Below are positions 1 through 7,536 of a DNA stretch of 64,000 bases, piece by piece. Position numbers and translations under genes: made by a program. The DNA is taken from the NCBI RefSeq assembly GCF_039535115.1, contig NZ_BAAAWO010000001.1, forward strand, positions 2,356,001 through 2,420,000. The letters are read 5' to 3'. The DNA comes from Paeniglutamicibacter sulfureus. GTDB taxonomy: Bacteria > Actinomycetota > Actinomycetes > Actinomycetales > Micrococcaceae. The first letter of the stretch is position 1. Every line of letters starts with the position of its first letter. The notes beneath the pieces were generated by a model that ran no database searches, was not told where the DNA came from, and worked only from the letters and a program-made list of their open reading frames with translations.

Positions 1-725
1 ACCGAGTCCTCGGCGCGTAGCTGGGCGTCCGCGATCCTGACCTCGATGGTGGGATACCGGTTCGATAGGCGCGCTGCCCAGCCAATATGGCCCTGGTCCA
101 ATACGACGTCGGATGCCAGAAGCGTGTCCATCCGGGTCCGATATTCCCGTGCGTCGGCAAAATGCGGCTGGATGCCCTGTATCGACCACCGGCGGTAGTG
201 GATGCTGCGCCATGAAGCGAACCCTGAATCCGCACCGCGCCAAAACGGGGAATTCGAACCAATCGCCAGCACCAGCGGCAACCAAGGCCGCAGGGCATTC
301 AAGGCCACCACCCCGGCATCCGCGTCAGGTATCGAGACATGGACGTGAAGCCCTGAGACATACTGCTCCCCACTGATTCCGGGCAGAAACTCGTGCATTG
401 CGCGGTAACGGTCATCGTAGGCGATAGCGGCGGCGCCGGCGCGAACCAACGGTGCCGCACCCAGACCCACGGGCAGTAGATTCAGGCCCTGAACGGTGCG
501 AGCGAGTTCCTTGCGGTACTCGCGCAGCGACGCCAGCGCAGTGGTTCCGTCACTGCAGATCGGCGTGGCGGTCTCTACCTGGCAGGCCAAGAGTTCGGTC
601 TGAGTGGAATTCCCCCCTGCCTTGATGCCCATGATGATGGCCGACGTGGCAGCATCCGGGTCGGCAGGCAAACCGGTTTCCGGGTGAAGCAGGAAGAACT
701 CTTCCTCGATGCCGAAGGTGCTCAT
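1..725 (-). CDS. GCS2-family carboxylate-amine ligase (YbdK/EgtA-like), partial
   Basis: The frame opens at an ATG at 725 and stays open to the window edge, so about 241 N-terminal residues are present and the rest lies outside. Family members (glutamate-cysteine ligase type 2) join an amino-acid carboxylate to an amine using ATP. The N-terminus MSTFGIEEEFFLLHPETG carries the GIEEE signature, SGLHVHVSI near residue 125 matches the family GLHVHV motif, and NRYPTIEVRIADAQ close to the cut end matches the conserved core. Whether the product is gamma-glutamylcysteine or another amide cannot be told from this part. It lies downstream of the CDGSH operon on the same strand, but a strong terminator-like hairpin separates them. 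Confidence 0.85.
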   Translation of the reverse strand, partial: MSTFGIEEEFFLLHPETGLPADPDAATSAIIMGIKAGGNSTQTELLACQVETATPICSDGTTALASLREYRKELARTVQGLNLLPVGLGAAPLVRAGAAAIAYDDRYRAMHEFLPGISGEQYVSGLHVHVSIPDADAGVVALNALRPWLPLVLAIGSNSPFWRGADSGFASWRSIHYRRWSIQGIQPHFADAREYRTRMDTLLASDVVLDQGHIGWAARLSNRYPTIEVRIADAQLRAEDS

Positions 726-869
726 GGGGATCCTTCCGTTAGAGATGCTAAGACGAGGCAATAATGCGTGGACAAGGGGATCGTCCGTGGCGACTTGGAA
801 TTTCACTCCATTCGCATCGGCAGGTGAATGCCAACATCTACCCTCCCGGGGAAGGGTGCCAACTCCCAA

Positions 870-905
870 CGTGGTCCCTGACGTCTTTCGACGACAGGGA
901 CCACG
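870..905 (-). terminator. Terminator-like hairpin after the CDGSH operon
   Basis: Perfect 11-bp arms (CGTGGTCCCTG / CAGGGACCACG) enclose a second small CGTC/GACG stem with a TTTC loop. It lies 24 bases beyond the stop of the CDGSH gene and ahead of the GCS2 gene. There is no long T-run, which is common in actinobacterial terminators. Confidence 0.6.
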
Positions 906-929
906 AAGCAACGACTCGGAGCCGAAGCC

Positions 930-1100
930 CTACTCGCTGTTGTCGTTACTGGTCGCCGGGCCGCTCTTGATGGCCCCGCCCTCGTCCGTCCAGTCATGGC
1001 CCGTCTCGGTGGACAGCGCAGGGTCCGATACGTGGTCCTCCCGCTTGGCCTGCTCTTTCTTCTCGGCAGCGTCCGTGGTGGATTCCTGGGATTCATTCAT
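930..1100 (-). CDS. Candidate 56-residue acidic protein from an in-frame internal start
   Basis: Inside the 3' part of the CDGSH frame, an ATG at 1100 is preceded by AAAGGAGAAGAACACC, a better ribosome site than most in this window. The product (MNESQESTTDAAEKKEQAK...) is hydrophilic and acidic and ends in a segment containing DWTDEGGAIKSGPAT. From memory, small stand-alone proteins with a DWT-EGGA-GPAT ending occur in Micrococcaceae; this was not searched. It may be a separate gene that became continuous with the CDGSH frame by loss of a stop codon, or simply the tail of that protein. Confidence 0.35.
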   Translation of the reverse strand: MNESQESTTDAAEKKEQAKREDHVSDPALSTETGHDWTDEGGAIKSGPATSNDNSE

Positions 1101-1373
1101 GGTGTTCTTCTCCTTTGTATTTTTGTGGGAAAAATTCAGGGGAGGATTGTCGTCCTCATTGGCGTTCTGCAACTGCGGCTCATCAAAACGAAGCAATTTA
1201 TGGGTGCCATCGCAAAACGGCTTGATCTTCGACCCGCCGCACCGGCAAAGCGCCACGGTTCCGCGCCTCGGATCGACCGGCTGGTTGTCGCCGTCCACGA
1301 TGTCGAAGCTGCCCCTGACGATCAGCGGACCACGGGGACAAACGGTGATGCTGGCGGGCCCGGAGTTGCTCAT
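930..1373 (-). CDS. CDGSH iron-sulfur domain protein with acidic C-terminal extension
   Basis: The ATG at 1373 overlaps the stop of the upstream iron enzyme as ATGA, so the two are translationally coupled. The domain signature CRCGGSKIKPFCDGTH (about residues 44-59) supplies the three Cys and one His that hold a 2Fe-2S cluster in the CDGSH family. The family has a redox or electron-transfer role; a partner is unknown, but coupling to a haem-oxygenase-like iron enzyme suggests they work together. Simple bacterial CDGSH proteins are usually about 70-90 residues; this frame gives 147 because it continues through a strong internal ribosome site into an acidic tail (see the nested entry). Confidence 0.85.
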   Translation of the reverse strand: MSNSGPASITVCPRGPLIVRGSFDIVDGDNQPVDPRRGTVALCRCGGSKIKPFCDGTHKLLRFDEPQLQNANEDDNPPLNFSHKNTKEKNTMNESQESTTDAAEKKEQAKREDHVSDPALSTETGHDWTDEGGAIKSGPATSNDNSE

Positions 1374-2401
1374 GCTGCAGCCCGGAGTTCGGCGCGCAAC
1401 GAGCTGCGGTCGGATTGCCAGGCGTTCATCTGCCATTGGCCGGCCAGCGTGTCGAGCAGGATGACAGTCGCAGCACCGAAGAACACGTCGTTCATCAATC
1501 GGGGGTCTGCCTCAATGAGTCCGCCGGCAAGGTCCCGTCCGGCAATCTGTTCATGAACGGCGTCGGCCTCCACGTGTTCATCGAAATAGTCAGTGACCGG
1601 CGAGCTAAATCCGAGTCGTCGGAATCCCCGGGCATACTTCGCATTCGGTATGGATGAGGTCATCTCGTAGATCGCCAAGTGGCCGCAGGCAGCGCCCCGG
1701 TGCCTGCGGTGCAGGCCGAAGAGTGAAATGACATTCACTGAAGCCAGGGTGATGGCAGGGATGGCATCGATGTAGCTCCCGAAGTCGTTCTCGAGCCCCA
1801 GCCCCTGCATGGTCCGGGCAAATAGTTCGGCGTGCGTTTGGCCGGGAACCCCACCGCCGTATTCGTCGGCTTGGATCTCCACCAGCGCCGATTTGGCACG
1901 GCCGGTGAGTCGCGGAATCGCCCAGGTGTGGGGATCGGCTTCCTTCAACTGGTAAATGGACTTGTGGACCAGGAATTCACGGGCCTGTTCCAGGGTCGCA
2001 TTGCGCGCAACAAAGGAGGATACCGATGGCCCGGTCGCTGCTTTGGTCATGTCGAAGAGTGCCTCGGCCACTGATTGCGCGGTCGGGGCCGGTTGCGGAA
2101 GTTCTCCTATGGTGTCGTTCAAGCGGTTCTCGAACCGCTCCTCGAGCCGTTTGCGCAGGGCCAACAGCGGCGGATGCCATTCCCAGCCATCGTCGATGGA
2201 GTCGAAGCCCGAGTAGTGGAGTTCATAGAGGACAAACAAGGTGAGCTGCAGATCCTCGTTGAAGAGGATATCTGTATCGACGCGGAAGGCTTCTGCTGCC
2301 GTTTCCCCGAGTTGGTCCAGGTCATCTGGCATGTCATTGCGCACCAGAGCCGCGATAAGTGCGGAACTGAGCGGCCCACGTCCAGTAGGGAGGTCTCGCA
2401 T
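1370..2401 (-). CDS. Iron-containing redox enzyme family protein (haem-oxygenase-like fold)
   Basis: The protein has 343 residues when started at the ATG at 2401, which has GGAG just upstream (ACGGAGCATC before ATG). An in-frame ATG at 2452 has a poorly spaced site. Motifs fit the HDO (haem-oxygenase-like di-iron) group: ELHYSGFDSIDDGWEWHP early, ALVEIQADEYGGG in the middle and EHVEADAVHEQIA late, giving the E/H/D ligands expected for a di-iron centre. The substrate cannot be read from the sequence. It is first in a two-gene unit with the CDGSH protein, coupled by ATGA. Confidence 0.75.
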   Translation of the reverse strand: MRDLPTGRGPLSSALIAALVRNDMPDDLDQLGETAAEAFRVDTDILFNEDLQLTLFVLYELHYSGFDSIDDGWEWHPPLLALRKRLEERFENRLNDTIGELPQPAPTAQSVAEALFDMTKAATGPSVSSFVARNATLEQAREFLVHKSIYQLKEADPHTWAIPRLTGRAKSALVEIQADEYGGGVPGQTHAELFARTMQGLGLENDFGSYIDAIPAITLASVNVISLFGLHRRHRGAACGHLAIYEMTSSIPNAKYARGFRRLGFSSPVTDYFDEHVEADAVHEQIAGRDLAGGLIEADPRLMNDVFFGAATVILLDTLAGQWQMNAWQSDRSSLRAELRAAA

Positions 2402-2789
2402 GATGCTCCGTTCGTGAAGGGGAACCCCGGGGGCGGCTCCAAGAACACCCATGTGTCGTCATGGAGCTTCCTGGAATCCGAAATTAATCTTGAAATTACC
2501 GTAAGTTGCCTTCACTGGAACGACAAGAATTTTGACACTCGCCTCAGCTGATAGCGGACAATCAGGTTTGGTGCCGGACGGAAATCAAGAGGGCGGCCAT
2601 CCGTTCCGCCGGATCACCAAGGAACACCCGCCCGCCTCGCCGAGCATTCGCAGAACGCCCTTGAAGCGTTCTTCCGTGCGATGGTTCGACCCTGCACCGT
2701 GCGACGGTCAGACACTTGCCATTCACACCGTGGCGAGGGCTCTCGCAGTGAGTCGGCGATCACGCGAACCGAGTGATACCTCCTGTCCG
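2402..2789. other. Intergenic stretch, no gene seen
   Basis: The 388 bases lie between the end of the HNH nuclease gene and the start of the iron-enzyme gene, both on the minus strand. The part at about 2470-2540 is markedly AT-richer than its surroundings and is the likely promoter region of the iron-enzyme/CDGSH unit. Open frames crossing it have no recognisable domain and no ribosome site. Confidence 0.5.
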
Positions 2790-3731
2790 CTAACCCTCGG
2801 GAACCTGCTGCTGAGGACACTGGCTGGTGATGATCCGCTTGATGCCGGCATGTTCGGCCTTGGTCATCCACAGTCCATGCTTGGTCTTGACCGCGGTCTG
2901 GCGTGCCACGTAGGAGCAGCGGAACGACTTGTTCGATGGCAGCCAACTGGAAGCATCGGAATCGCCCTTGGAAGCATTCGATGGACCGTCCACGGCCAGG
3001 AGGTTCAGCGGATCGTTGGCAAATTTAACTCGCTGTTCCTCGGTCATCTTTTGCGCACCCTTTTGCCAGGCGTCGGACAGCGCGACGACGTGGTCGATCT
3101 GGACCTTGGTGCTGGTCCCTTGGCCGCGCACAAAATCGATGCGTTTTCCGGTGAACGGATCGGAGAGCACTCCGCTGGTGACGACGCAGCCGTTGGTTCC
3201 GGGCTTCGCCGCGATGCCGGTCAGGTCCCGACGCAGCATGTCGTTGCGGGCATCGCAGCCGTTTCGGTCCGGGTCCTTCCAGCCGCTACCGAAGAGGCTA
3301 CGTTCGTAGCCCGTCTTCGGAGCCCTGCCCTTGATGGGGATGCCGGCAAGCTGATGCAGCGTTGTGCCCGCCTTGGCCTTCGAGGCGTTTTCGGTGCTCG
3401 AGGGCGCGGAAGCCGCCTTCGAGCTGGCTGCGGCTGAATTCGACGCTACGGTCGGAGCGGGCCTTGCCGCCACCTCGGGTTCGGGCACGTGTTCGGAAGC
3501 TGTTGGAGCCGGAGCCTCCGACCAAACCACCAGGGGTTCACCGACAGGAGCTTCCGACCAGATGACCGGAGCTGCAACGGCCGACGCGTCGGAACCAGCG
3601 CAGGATGTCAGGACCAGTCCGAGAACAAGCACCATGGCAGAAAGCGGCCCTGCAGTGCCTAGGCTCTTTCCGGGATTGGTTCTCTTCCGCGCCCGAACTC
3701 CACCCGAGCCCGCACGATCGCCGTCACTCAC
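2790..3731 (-). CDS. Exported HNH endonuclease family lipoprotein (DUF1524-like)
   Basis: A GTG at 3731 gives 313 residues and an 8-base overlap with the upstream excalibur gene; a TTG at 3758 is the only longer start. A hydrophobic segment ends in the lipobox LTSC, so the protein is probably anchored outside the membrane. A low-complexity Ala/Ser/Glu linker precedes the catalytic part, which has SDPFTGKRIDF, then QIDHVVALSDAWQKGA (the DHVVAL His motif) and NDPLNLLAVDGPSNASKGD, all typical of secreted HNH nucleases. Cysteines in the mature domain (NGCDARN, NGCVVTS, SFRCSYVA) may form disulfides. The likely job is extracellular DNA degradation for nutrients or competition. Confidence 0.8.
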   Translation of the reverse strand: MSDGDRAGSGGVRARKRTNPGKSLGTAGPLSAMVLVLGLVLTSCAGSDASAVAAPVIWSEAPVGEPLVVWSEAPAPTASEHVPEPEVAARPAPTVASNSAAASSKAASAPSSTENASKAKAGTTLHQLAGIPIKGRAPKTGYERSLFGSGWKDPDRNGCDARNDMLRRDLTGIAAKPGTNGCVVTSGVLSDPFTGKRIDFVRGQGTSTKVQIDHVVALSDAWQKGAQKMTEEQRVKFANDPLNLLAVDGPSNASKGDSDASSWLPSNKSFRCSYVARQTAVKTKHGLWMTKAEHAGIKRIITSQCPQQQVPEG

Positions 3732-4449
3732 AGGCGACACCGTCGCCGTCCCTATCAAGTTTTCTGCTGTAGCCGGGATCGCCCTTGTAGATCGGGTCTG
3801 CTCCGGCGTTTCTTACCGCTGTGCAGTTCTTGTAGTAGGTGTTGGCGGTGACCTTTGGCGCCTTGGGCTTGGCAGACTCTTTCTTCTCGCGAGCCTTTTC
3901 TGCGGCACGGGCGGATTTCGCTTCTTGTTCACGGACCTTGGCCGCTTGCGCATCCGCTGCCTTCCGGGTGGCTTTTGCCTTGGCCGTTGCCTCCGCCTTC
4001 GCCGCCGCTGCCTTCTTCTTGGTCTCGGCGGCTGCCTTTTCAGCGGCTGCCGCTTTCTTCTTCTTGGCGTCGGCTGCTGCCTTCGCTGTGGCTGCAGCGG
4101 CTTCGTTCGCTTTCTTCTTCGCTTCGGCAACGTTCTGGGCCTCGGCTTCGCGGGCCGATGCCAGATCGGCCTCGGCCCGATCGTGGGCATCCTGGTCGAC
4201 CCAGACCAGCGCACCCGTTGAATCCGCGTCGCAGTAGTTGTTCGCGGCGCCCTGGGTCATGACCTGATAATCGAATTCGCAGGACTGGCCGACGTGGCTC
4301 GCGAGATCAGCCGGAAGGGTCTCGGCCACCGCGGCTTCCTCGAGCAGCGTATCCCCGTTTCCGGGGTCGGCCGTGGCCATCGAGCAACCGACCAGCGTCA
4401 GGGCAAGCACGACACCGGCGATGCTCTTTCCAACGATGCCCCTCGACAT
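3724..4449 (-). CDS. Excalibur calcium-binding lipoprotein with Ala/Lys/Glu coiled coil
   Basis: From the ATG at 4449 the protein has a short basic N-terminus, a hydrophobic stretch and the lipobox LVGC. Longer starts exist, including an ATG at 4557 with GGGG ahead and a TTG at 4575. The middle third is a low-complexity Ala/Lys/Glu/Arg segment likely to form a long helix or coiled coil. The C-terminus has the excalibur signature: YYKNCTAVRNAGADP, then KLDRDGDGVACE, with the DxDxDG calcium loop and paired Cys. Excalibur domains are found on actinobacterial surface proteins, often next to extracellular nuclease domains, as with the overlapping HNH gene here. Confidence 0.8.
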   Translation of the reverse strand: MSRGIVGKSIAGVVLALTLVGCSMATADPGNGDTLLEEAAVAETLPADLASHVGQSCEFDYQVMTQGAANNYCDADSTGALVWVDQDAHDRAEADLASAREAEAQNVAEAKKKANEAAAATAKAAADAKKKKAAAAEKAAAETKKKAAAAKAEATAKAKATRKAADAQAAKVREQEAKSARAAEKAREKKESAKPKAPKVTANTYYKNCTAVRNAGADPIYKGDPGYSRKLDRDGDGVACE

Positions 4450-4785
4450 TCGTTTACCGTTGCCGTCCCGGGCATCACGCGCCGCGACCCCACTCGACTG
4501 CCCGTCCAAACCCATGACGCGCCGCCGCATGCAAAAGAAACCCTTGTCCGTGCCCATAATTCCCCAAGTCTTCAAATATTTCGATCAACGGATCAAACCA
4601 TAGCCAAAACCGCGACGACTAGTCATTTCTTACTTAGTTGCATGGCAACGGGGAACATGAAAACTCGGGATGACAGCGAAGTATGCGCACATGCGGAAAT
4701 CGAATGTGACCCCACGGGTCGAGCCGTCCGGCACGCAACGCATTCCATGTCGGATCGTACTGGTGGGGCGGGGTCCCCCGAGAAG
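4450..4785. other. Intergenic stretch, promoter side of the excalibur gene
   Basis: No supported gene. The AT-rich part at about 4560-4645 is the probable promoter region of the excalibur/HNH pair. A minus frame at 4623-4871 overlaps the end of the next gene and has no ribosome site or domain. Confidence 0.45.
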
Positions 4786-5721
4786 TCAGGCCTCGGACCC
4801 GACCCCGGCCCAGCGCAGCACCCGCAGCGCGCGCAGGGTGTTCCAGCGGCTCGGCTCACCCTCCGCTGCATCGACGTCCAGATAGGTCTCCCCGGGCCAG
4901 GGAACCCCGGAAGACCAGCGGCCGTCCCCGCGGCGTTTGCCGATCAGCGCCTCAACCGCCGGGTCCAACCGCGGATCAAACGAGCTTCGCGCCGCCCGGA
5001 AGTAGTCCAAGGAACGCAGCACGTCGTAAAACCAATACGGCGGGAAGGAGAAATTCAGGTAGCGGCCTTCGGCCACTTCCCCGGTGCTCAGCCGCTTGAA
5101 CCCCGAGCGCTTCAGCAGGTATTCCTCGCCGCGGGACCGGGCGTCGGCGAGCGCCGCCGGTGCCTCCCCCACGGCGCGCTCGAGTTCGAGCAGTCCCTCG
5201 AGTACGCCGAGGGTGCTGTCAAAGGACGAGACCTTGGATGAATCGGGGGCCTCGCAGTTCCAGCCGCCGTCGGGCAGTTGCTCGGTGAACAGCCGCGAGA
5301 TGATCCGCTCGCTGCCCTCGCCGAGCTGTCCGAAGTAGGCACCTTGGGAAAGGACACCGCCATTGATGCAAGGTTCGACCTCTCCATGGAAGTAGGGCAG
5401 GTTCTCCCAGTACTTCCAGGTCACCGAATCGCGCACCCTGCCCACCGCCGCGCGCACGGGCGGATCGTTCGGGTCGGCACCGAGCCGGCGCAGCAGCGCC
5501 AGCGACCAGAACACGGACTTCCGGTTGTGGTCCTCCCCGTATTCGTCGTTGTTCCAGTATCCGCGGGGATCCTGCAGTGCCAACAGCTGAGCCCCGAAAC
5601 CCTCAACGACTACACGGGATCGTTCCTTGGCCACCTCGGTTTCGGGGGCGTCGAGCAGATCGCGCAGCACCTGCCAACGGAGCGAGGGGTCGGAGTCGAG
5701 CAACCAAGCCACAGTGTCCAT
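4786..5721 (-). CDS. Terpene-cyclase-fold (alpha-toroid repeat) protein, function unknown
   Basis: The ATG at 5721 gives 311 residues. GGAGG lies 13 bases upstream and a G-run abuts the start. Repeats such as LALQDPRGYWNND, FTEQLPDGGWNCE and KRRGDGRWSSG resemble the QW/DGGW repeats of squalene cyclase and prenyltransferase beta-subunit toroids. The DxDD cyclase acid motif was not seen, so this may be a binding or structural protein and not a cyclase. It is last in an apparent operon with the ABC permease (38-base gap), ABC ATPase and LolA-like protein. The long upstream extension of this frame, back to 6366, lies inside the permease gene and is not real. Confidence 0.65.
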   Translation of the reverse strand: MDTVAWLLDSDPSLRWQVLRDLLDAPETEVAKERSRVVVEGFGAQLLALQDPRGYWNNDEYGEDHNRKSVFWSLALLRRLGADPNDPPVRAAVGRVRDSVTWKYWENLPYFHGEVEPCINGGVLSQGAYFGQLGEGSERIISRLFTEQLPDGGWNCEAPDSSKVSSFDSTLGVLEGLLELERAVGEAPAALADARSRGEEYLLKRSGFKRLSTGEVAEGRYLNFSFPPYWFYDVLRSLDYFRAARSSFDPRLDPAVEALIGKRRGDGRWSSGVPWPGETYLDVDAAEGEPSRWNTLRALRVLRWAGVGSEA

Positions 5722-5759
5722 TCCCCCATTGTTGTCCTCCGCGGGGCATGGTTCCAGGG

Positions 5760-6575
5760 TCAGGAGAGAACATCCTTGCTGGCGAACCGGCCATAGGCCA
5801 GGGCGCCGAACACCAGCAGGTACCCTCCCTGCAACAGCGCGTTCTGCCCGAATTCGCTCCAGCGGATGGGGTCTCGCAGCAGATCGGCGAAGCCCAGCCA
5901 ATGATGGGTGAACAGCCATGGATGCAGCCAATCCAGTTGCGGTAACTGGCCAAGGATCTGCGCGGTCACGGCCAGTACGGCGATGGCGGCCATGGCGCCA
6001 ACGGGCACGTCGGTCAGCGTGGAGATGAACAGGCCCAGCATGGTGAGCCCCAGCAGCGACACCGCCACGTAAAGCGCCACCAAGCCCACCCGCAACACTG
6101 CCGCGGGTGCGGAAATGGTGGTTCCCGACAGCAGCGTCACCGGCCCGGTGGGGAACAGCAGCGCCCCGATGCCCAGTCCGCATACCGCCACCATGGCCGC
6201 CGCGGCCAGGCAGAAGAGCGCCGCCACGATGAACTTGACCAGCAGCAGGCGCGGGCGGGAGGCAGGTGCGGTGAGCAGGTAGCGCAGCGTCCCGGTCCCT
6301 GCCTCGCCGGCGATGGTGTCCCCGGAAACCACGGCGACCGTCAGCGGCAGGAACAGCGGGATGCACACCAGCAGACCGGTGATTGCGACAAACAAGCCGT
6401 TTCCCGCCACGCGGTCAAGGAACGCCGGCCCCCGCCCGCTGGGCGGACCCGACGTCAGGCGCACCGCGACGGCAATGAGCACCGGCACCGCGCCCAACGC
6501 CAGGAGCATCGCCCAGGTGCGGCGGCGCCGAAAAAGCAACGCCACCTCGTTGGCCAGTAATCCGCTACTGGACAA
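5760..6575 (-). CDS. ABC-2 type transporter permease
   Basis: The product is a 271-residue hydrophobic protein with about six membrane segments, beginning with a charged helix (NEVALLFRRRRTWAM) typical of ABC-2 permeases. A TTG at 6575 is the likely start: it overlaps the ATPase stop by 11 bases and GGAGGGG lies 8 bases upstream. The segment SGDTIAGEAGTGTLRYLLTAP is the conserved ABC-2 cytoplasmic loop. It pairs with the ATPase next door; the cargo is unknown. Daughter roles in such pairs include export of lipids, peptides or drugs and self-protection. Confidence 0.85.
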   Translation of the reverse strand: MSSSGLLANEVALLFRRRRTWAMLLALGAVPVLIAVAVRLTSGPPSGRGPAFLDRVAGNGLFVAITGLLVCIPLFLPLTVAVVSGDTIAGEAGTGTLRYLLTAPASRPRLLLVKFIVAALFCLAAAAMVAVCGLGIGALLFPTGPVTLLSGTTISAPAAVLRVGLVALYVAVSLLGLTMLGLFISTLTDVPVGAMAAIAVLAVTAQILGQLPQLDWLHPWLFTHHWLGFADLLRDPIRWSEFGQNALLQGGYLLVFGALAYGRFASKDVLS

Positions 6576-7536
6576 GGTCGAACCCCTCCCCCGTCAGCGC
6601 CACGAATCTCTCTTCGAGGCTGGCGGCCTGAACCGTGAAGCCGCGCACGCGCACGCCTGCGGCGACCAGTTCCTCCACCAGCCTTTCGGGCTCGGGCGCC
6701 TCGGAGCCGAGCACCGCATCAAGGACCCCGTCGTCGCCGGCGGGCACCGGGTCGACACGCGCGTCGAGGCCCAGCCGTTCCAGCACCGCCAGGGCAACGC
6801 CGGTGTCCGGGGTGCGCAGGGAGACCAGGGGCCTCCCATCGGCCCGCAATTCCTCCAGCGTGCCCTGGGCCACCAGGTTTCCGTTGCTCATCACCGCCAC
6901 GTGGCTGCACGTCTGTTCGATCTCACTGAGCAGGTGGCTGGAGACAAAGACCGTGGTCCCCTCAGTGGCGAGCACCCGGATCAGGTGTCTGACCTCGCGG
7001 GTTCCCTGCGGGTCCAGCCCGTTGGTTGGTTCGTCGAGCACCAGCAGCTCGCGTTCGGCCATCAGCGCATGGGCAATTCCCAGGCGCTGCTTCATGCCCA
7101 GCGAATAGGCGTGCACTGCCAGCCGCGCGGCCTTGCCCAACCCGACCTTGTCCAGGGCTGCGTCCACGCGGCGATGGCGGGTGGACGCGTTGGAGGTGCG
7201 GTCAGCGGAATCCAGGCGAACGAGGTTGGCCCGACCGGAAAGGAACGGGTAGAACGCGGGACCTTCGATCAGGGAACCCACCCGGGGCAGTACCCGGGCT
7301 GCTGCGGCGGGCATGGGTTCGGCGAGTAGCGAGATGCTGCCGGCATCGGGGGTTGCCAGGCCCAACAGCATCCGGATGGTGGTGGTCTTGCCCGAGCCGT
7401 TCGGTCCCAGGAATCCGAAGATCGAACCGCGCGGCACGGCAAGGTCCAGGTCATTGACCGCACGGCGTTTTCCAAAGCTCTTGCCCAACCCCGTCGTGCG
7501 GATGGCCAGGTCCTCGAGTTCCGGCACCGCGGTCAC
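6565..7536 (-). CDS. ABC transporter ATP-binding protein
   Basis: A GTG start at 7536 overlaps the upstream LolA-like stop as GTGA. Walker A is FLGPNGSGKTTTIRMLLGL near residue 40, the ABC signature is YSLGMKQRLGIA, and Walker B plus D-loop is LLVLDEPTNGLDPQG, followed by the switch His in VSSHLLSEIE. The 323-residue length, with a C-terminal accessory region after residue 215, matches the DrrA/BcrA class of ABC-2 ATPases. It forms an exporter with the adjoining permease. Confidence 0.92.
   Translation of the reverse strand: MTAVPELEDLAIRTTGLGKSFGKRRAVNDLDLAVPRGSIFGFLGPNGSGKTTTIRMLLGLATPDAGSISLLAEPMPAAAARVLPRVGSLIEGPAFYPFLSGRANLVRLDSADRTSNASTRHRRVDAALDKVGLGKAARLAVHAYSLGMKQRLGIAHALMAERELLVLDEPTNGLDPQGTREVRHLIRVLATEGTTVFVSSHLLSEIEQTCSHVAVMSNGNLVAQGTLEELRADGRPLVSLRTPDTGVALAVLERLGLDARVDPVPAGDDGVLDAVLGSEAPEPERLVEELVAAGVRVRGFTVQAASLEERFVALTGEGFDLVQ

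Noticed and set aside
2532..3437. A 301-residue open frame on the plus strand
   Set aside because: Mirror of the HNH nuclease gene; no domain and no ribosome site.
4623..4871. An 82-residue Cys-containing minus-strand frame
   Set aside because: Overlaps the end of the toroid gene, has no ribosome site, and the Cys come from an Arg/Pro/Cys-rich shadow composition.
5722..6366. N-terminal extension of the toroid-repeat protein
   Set aside because: The sequence there is the out-of-frame shadow of the ABC permease; conserved protein begins at the ATG at 5721.
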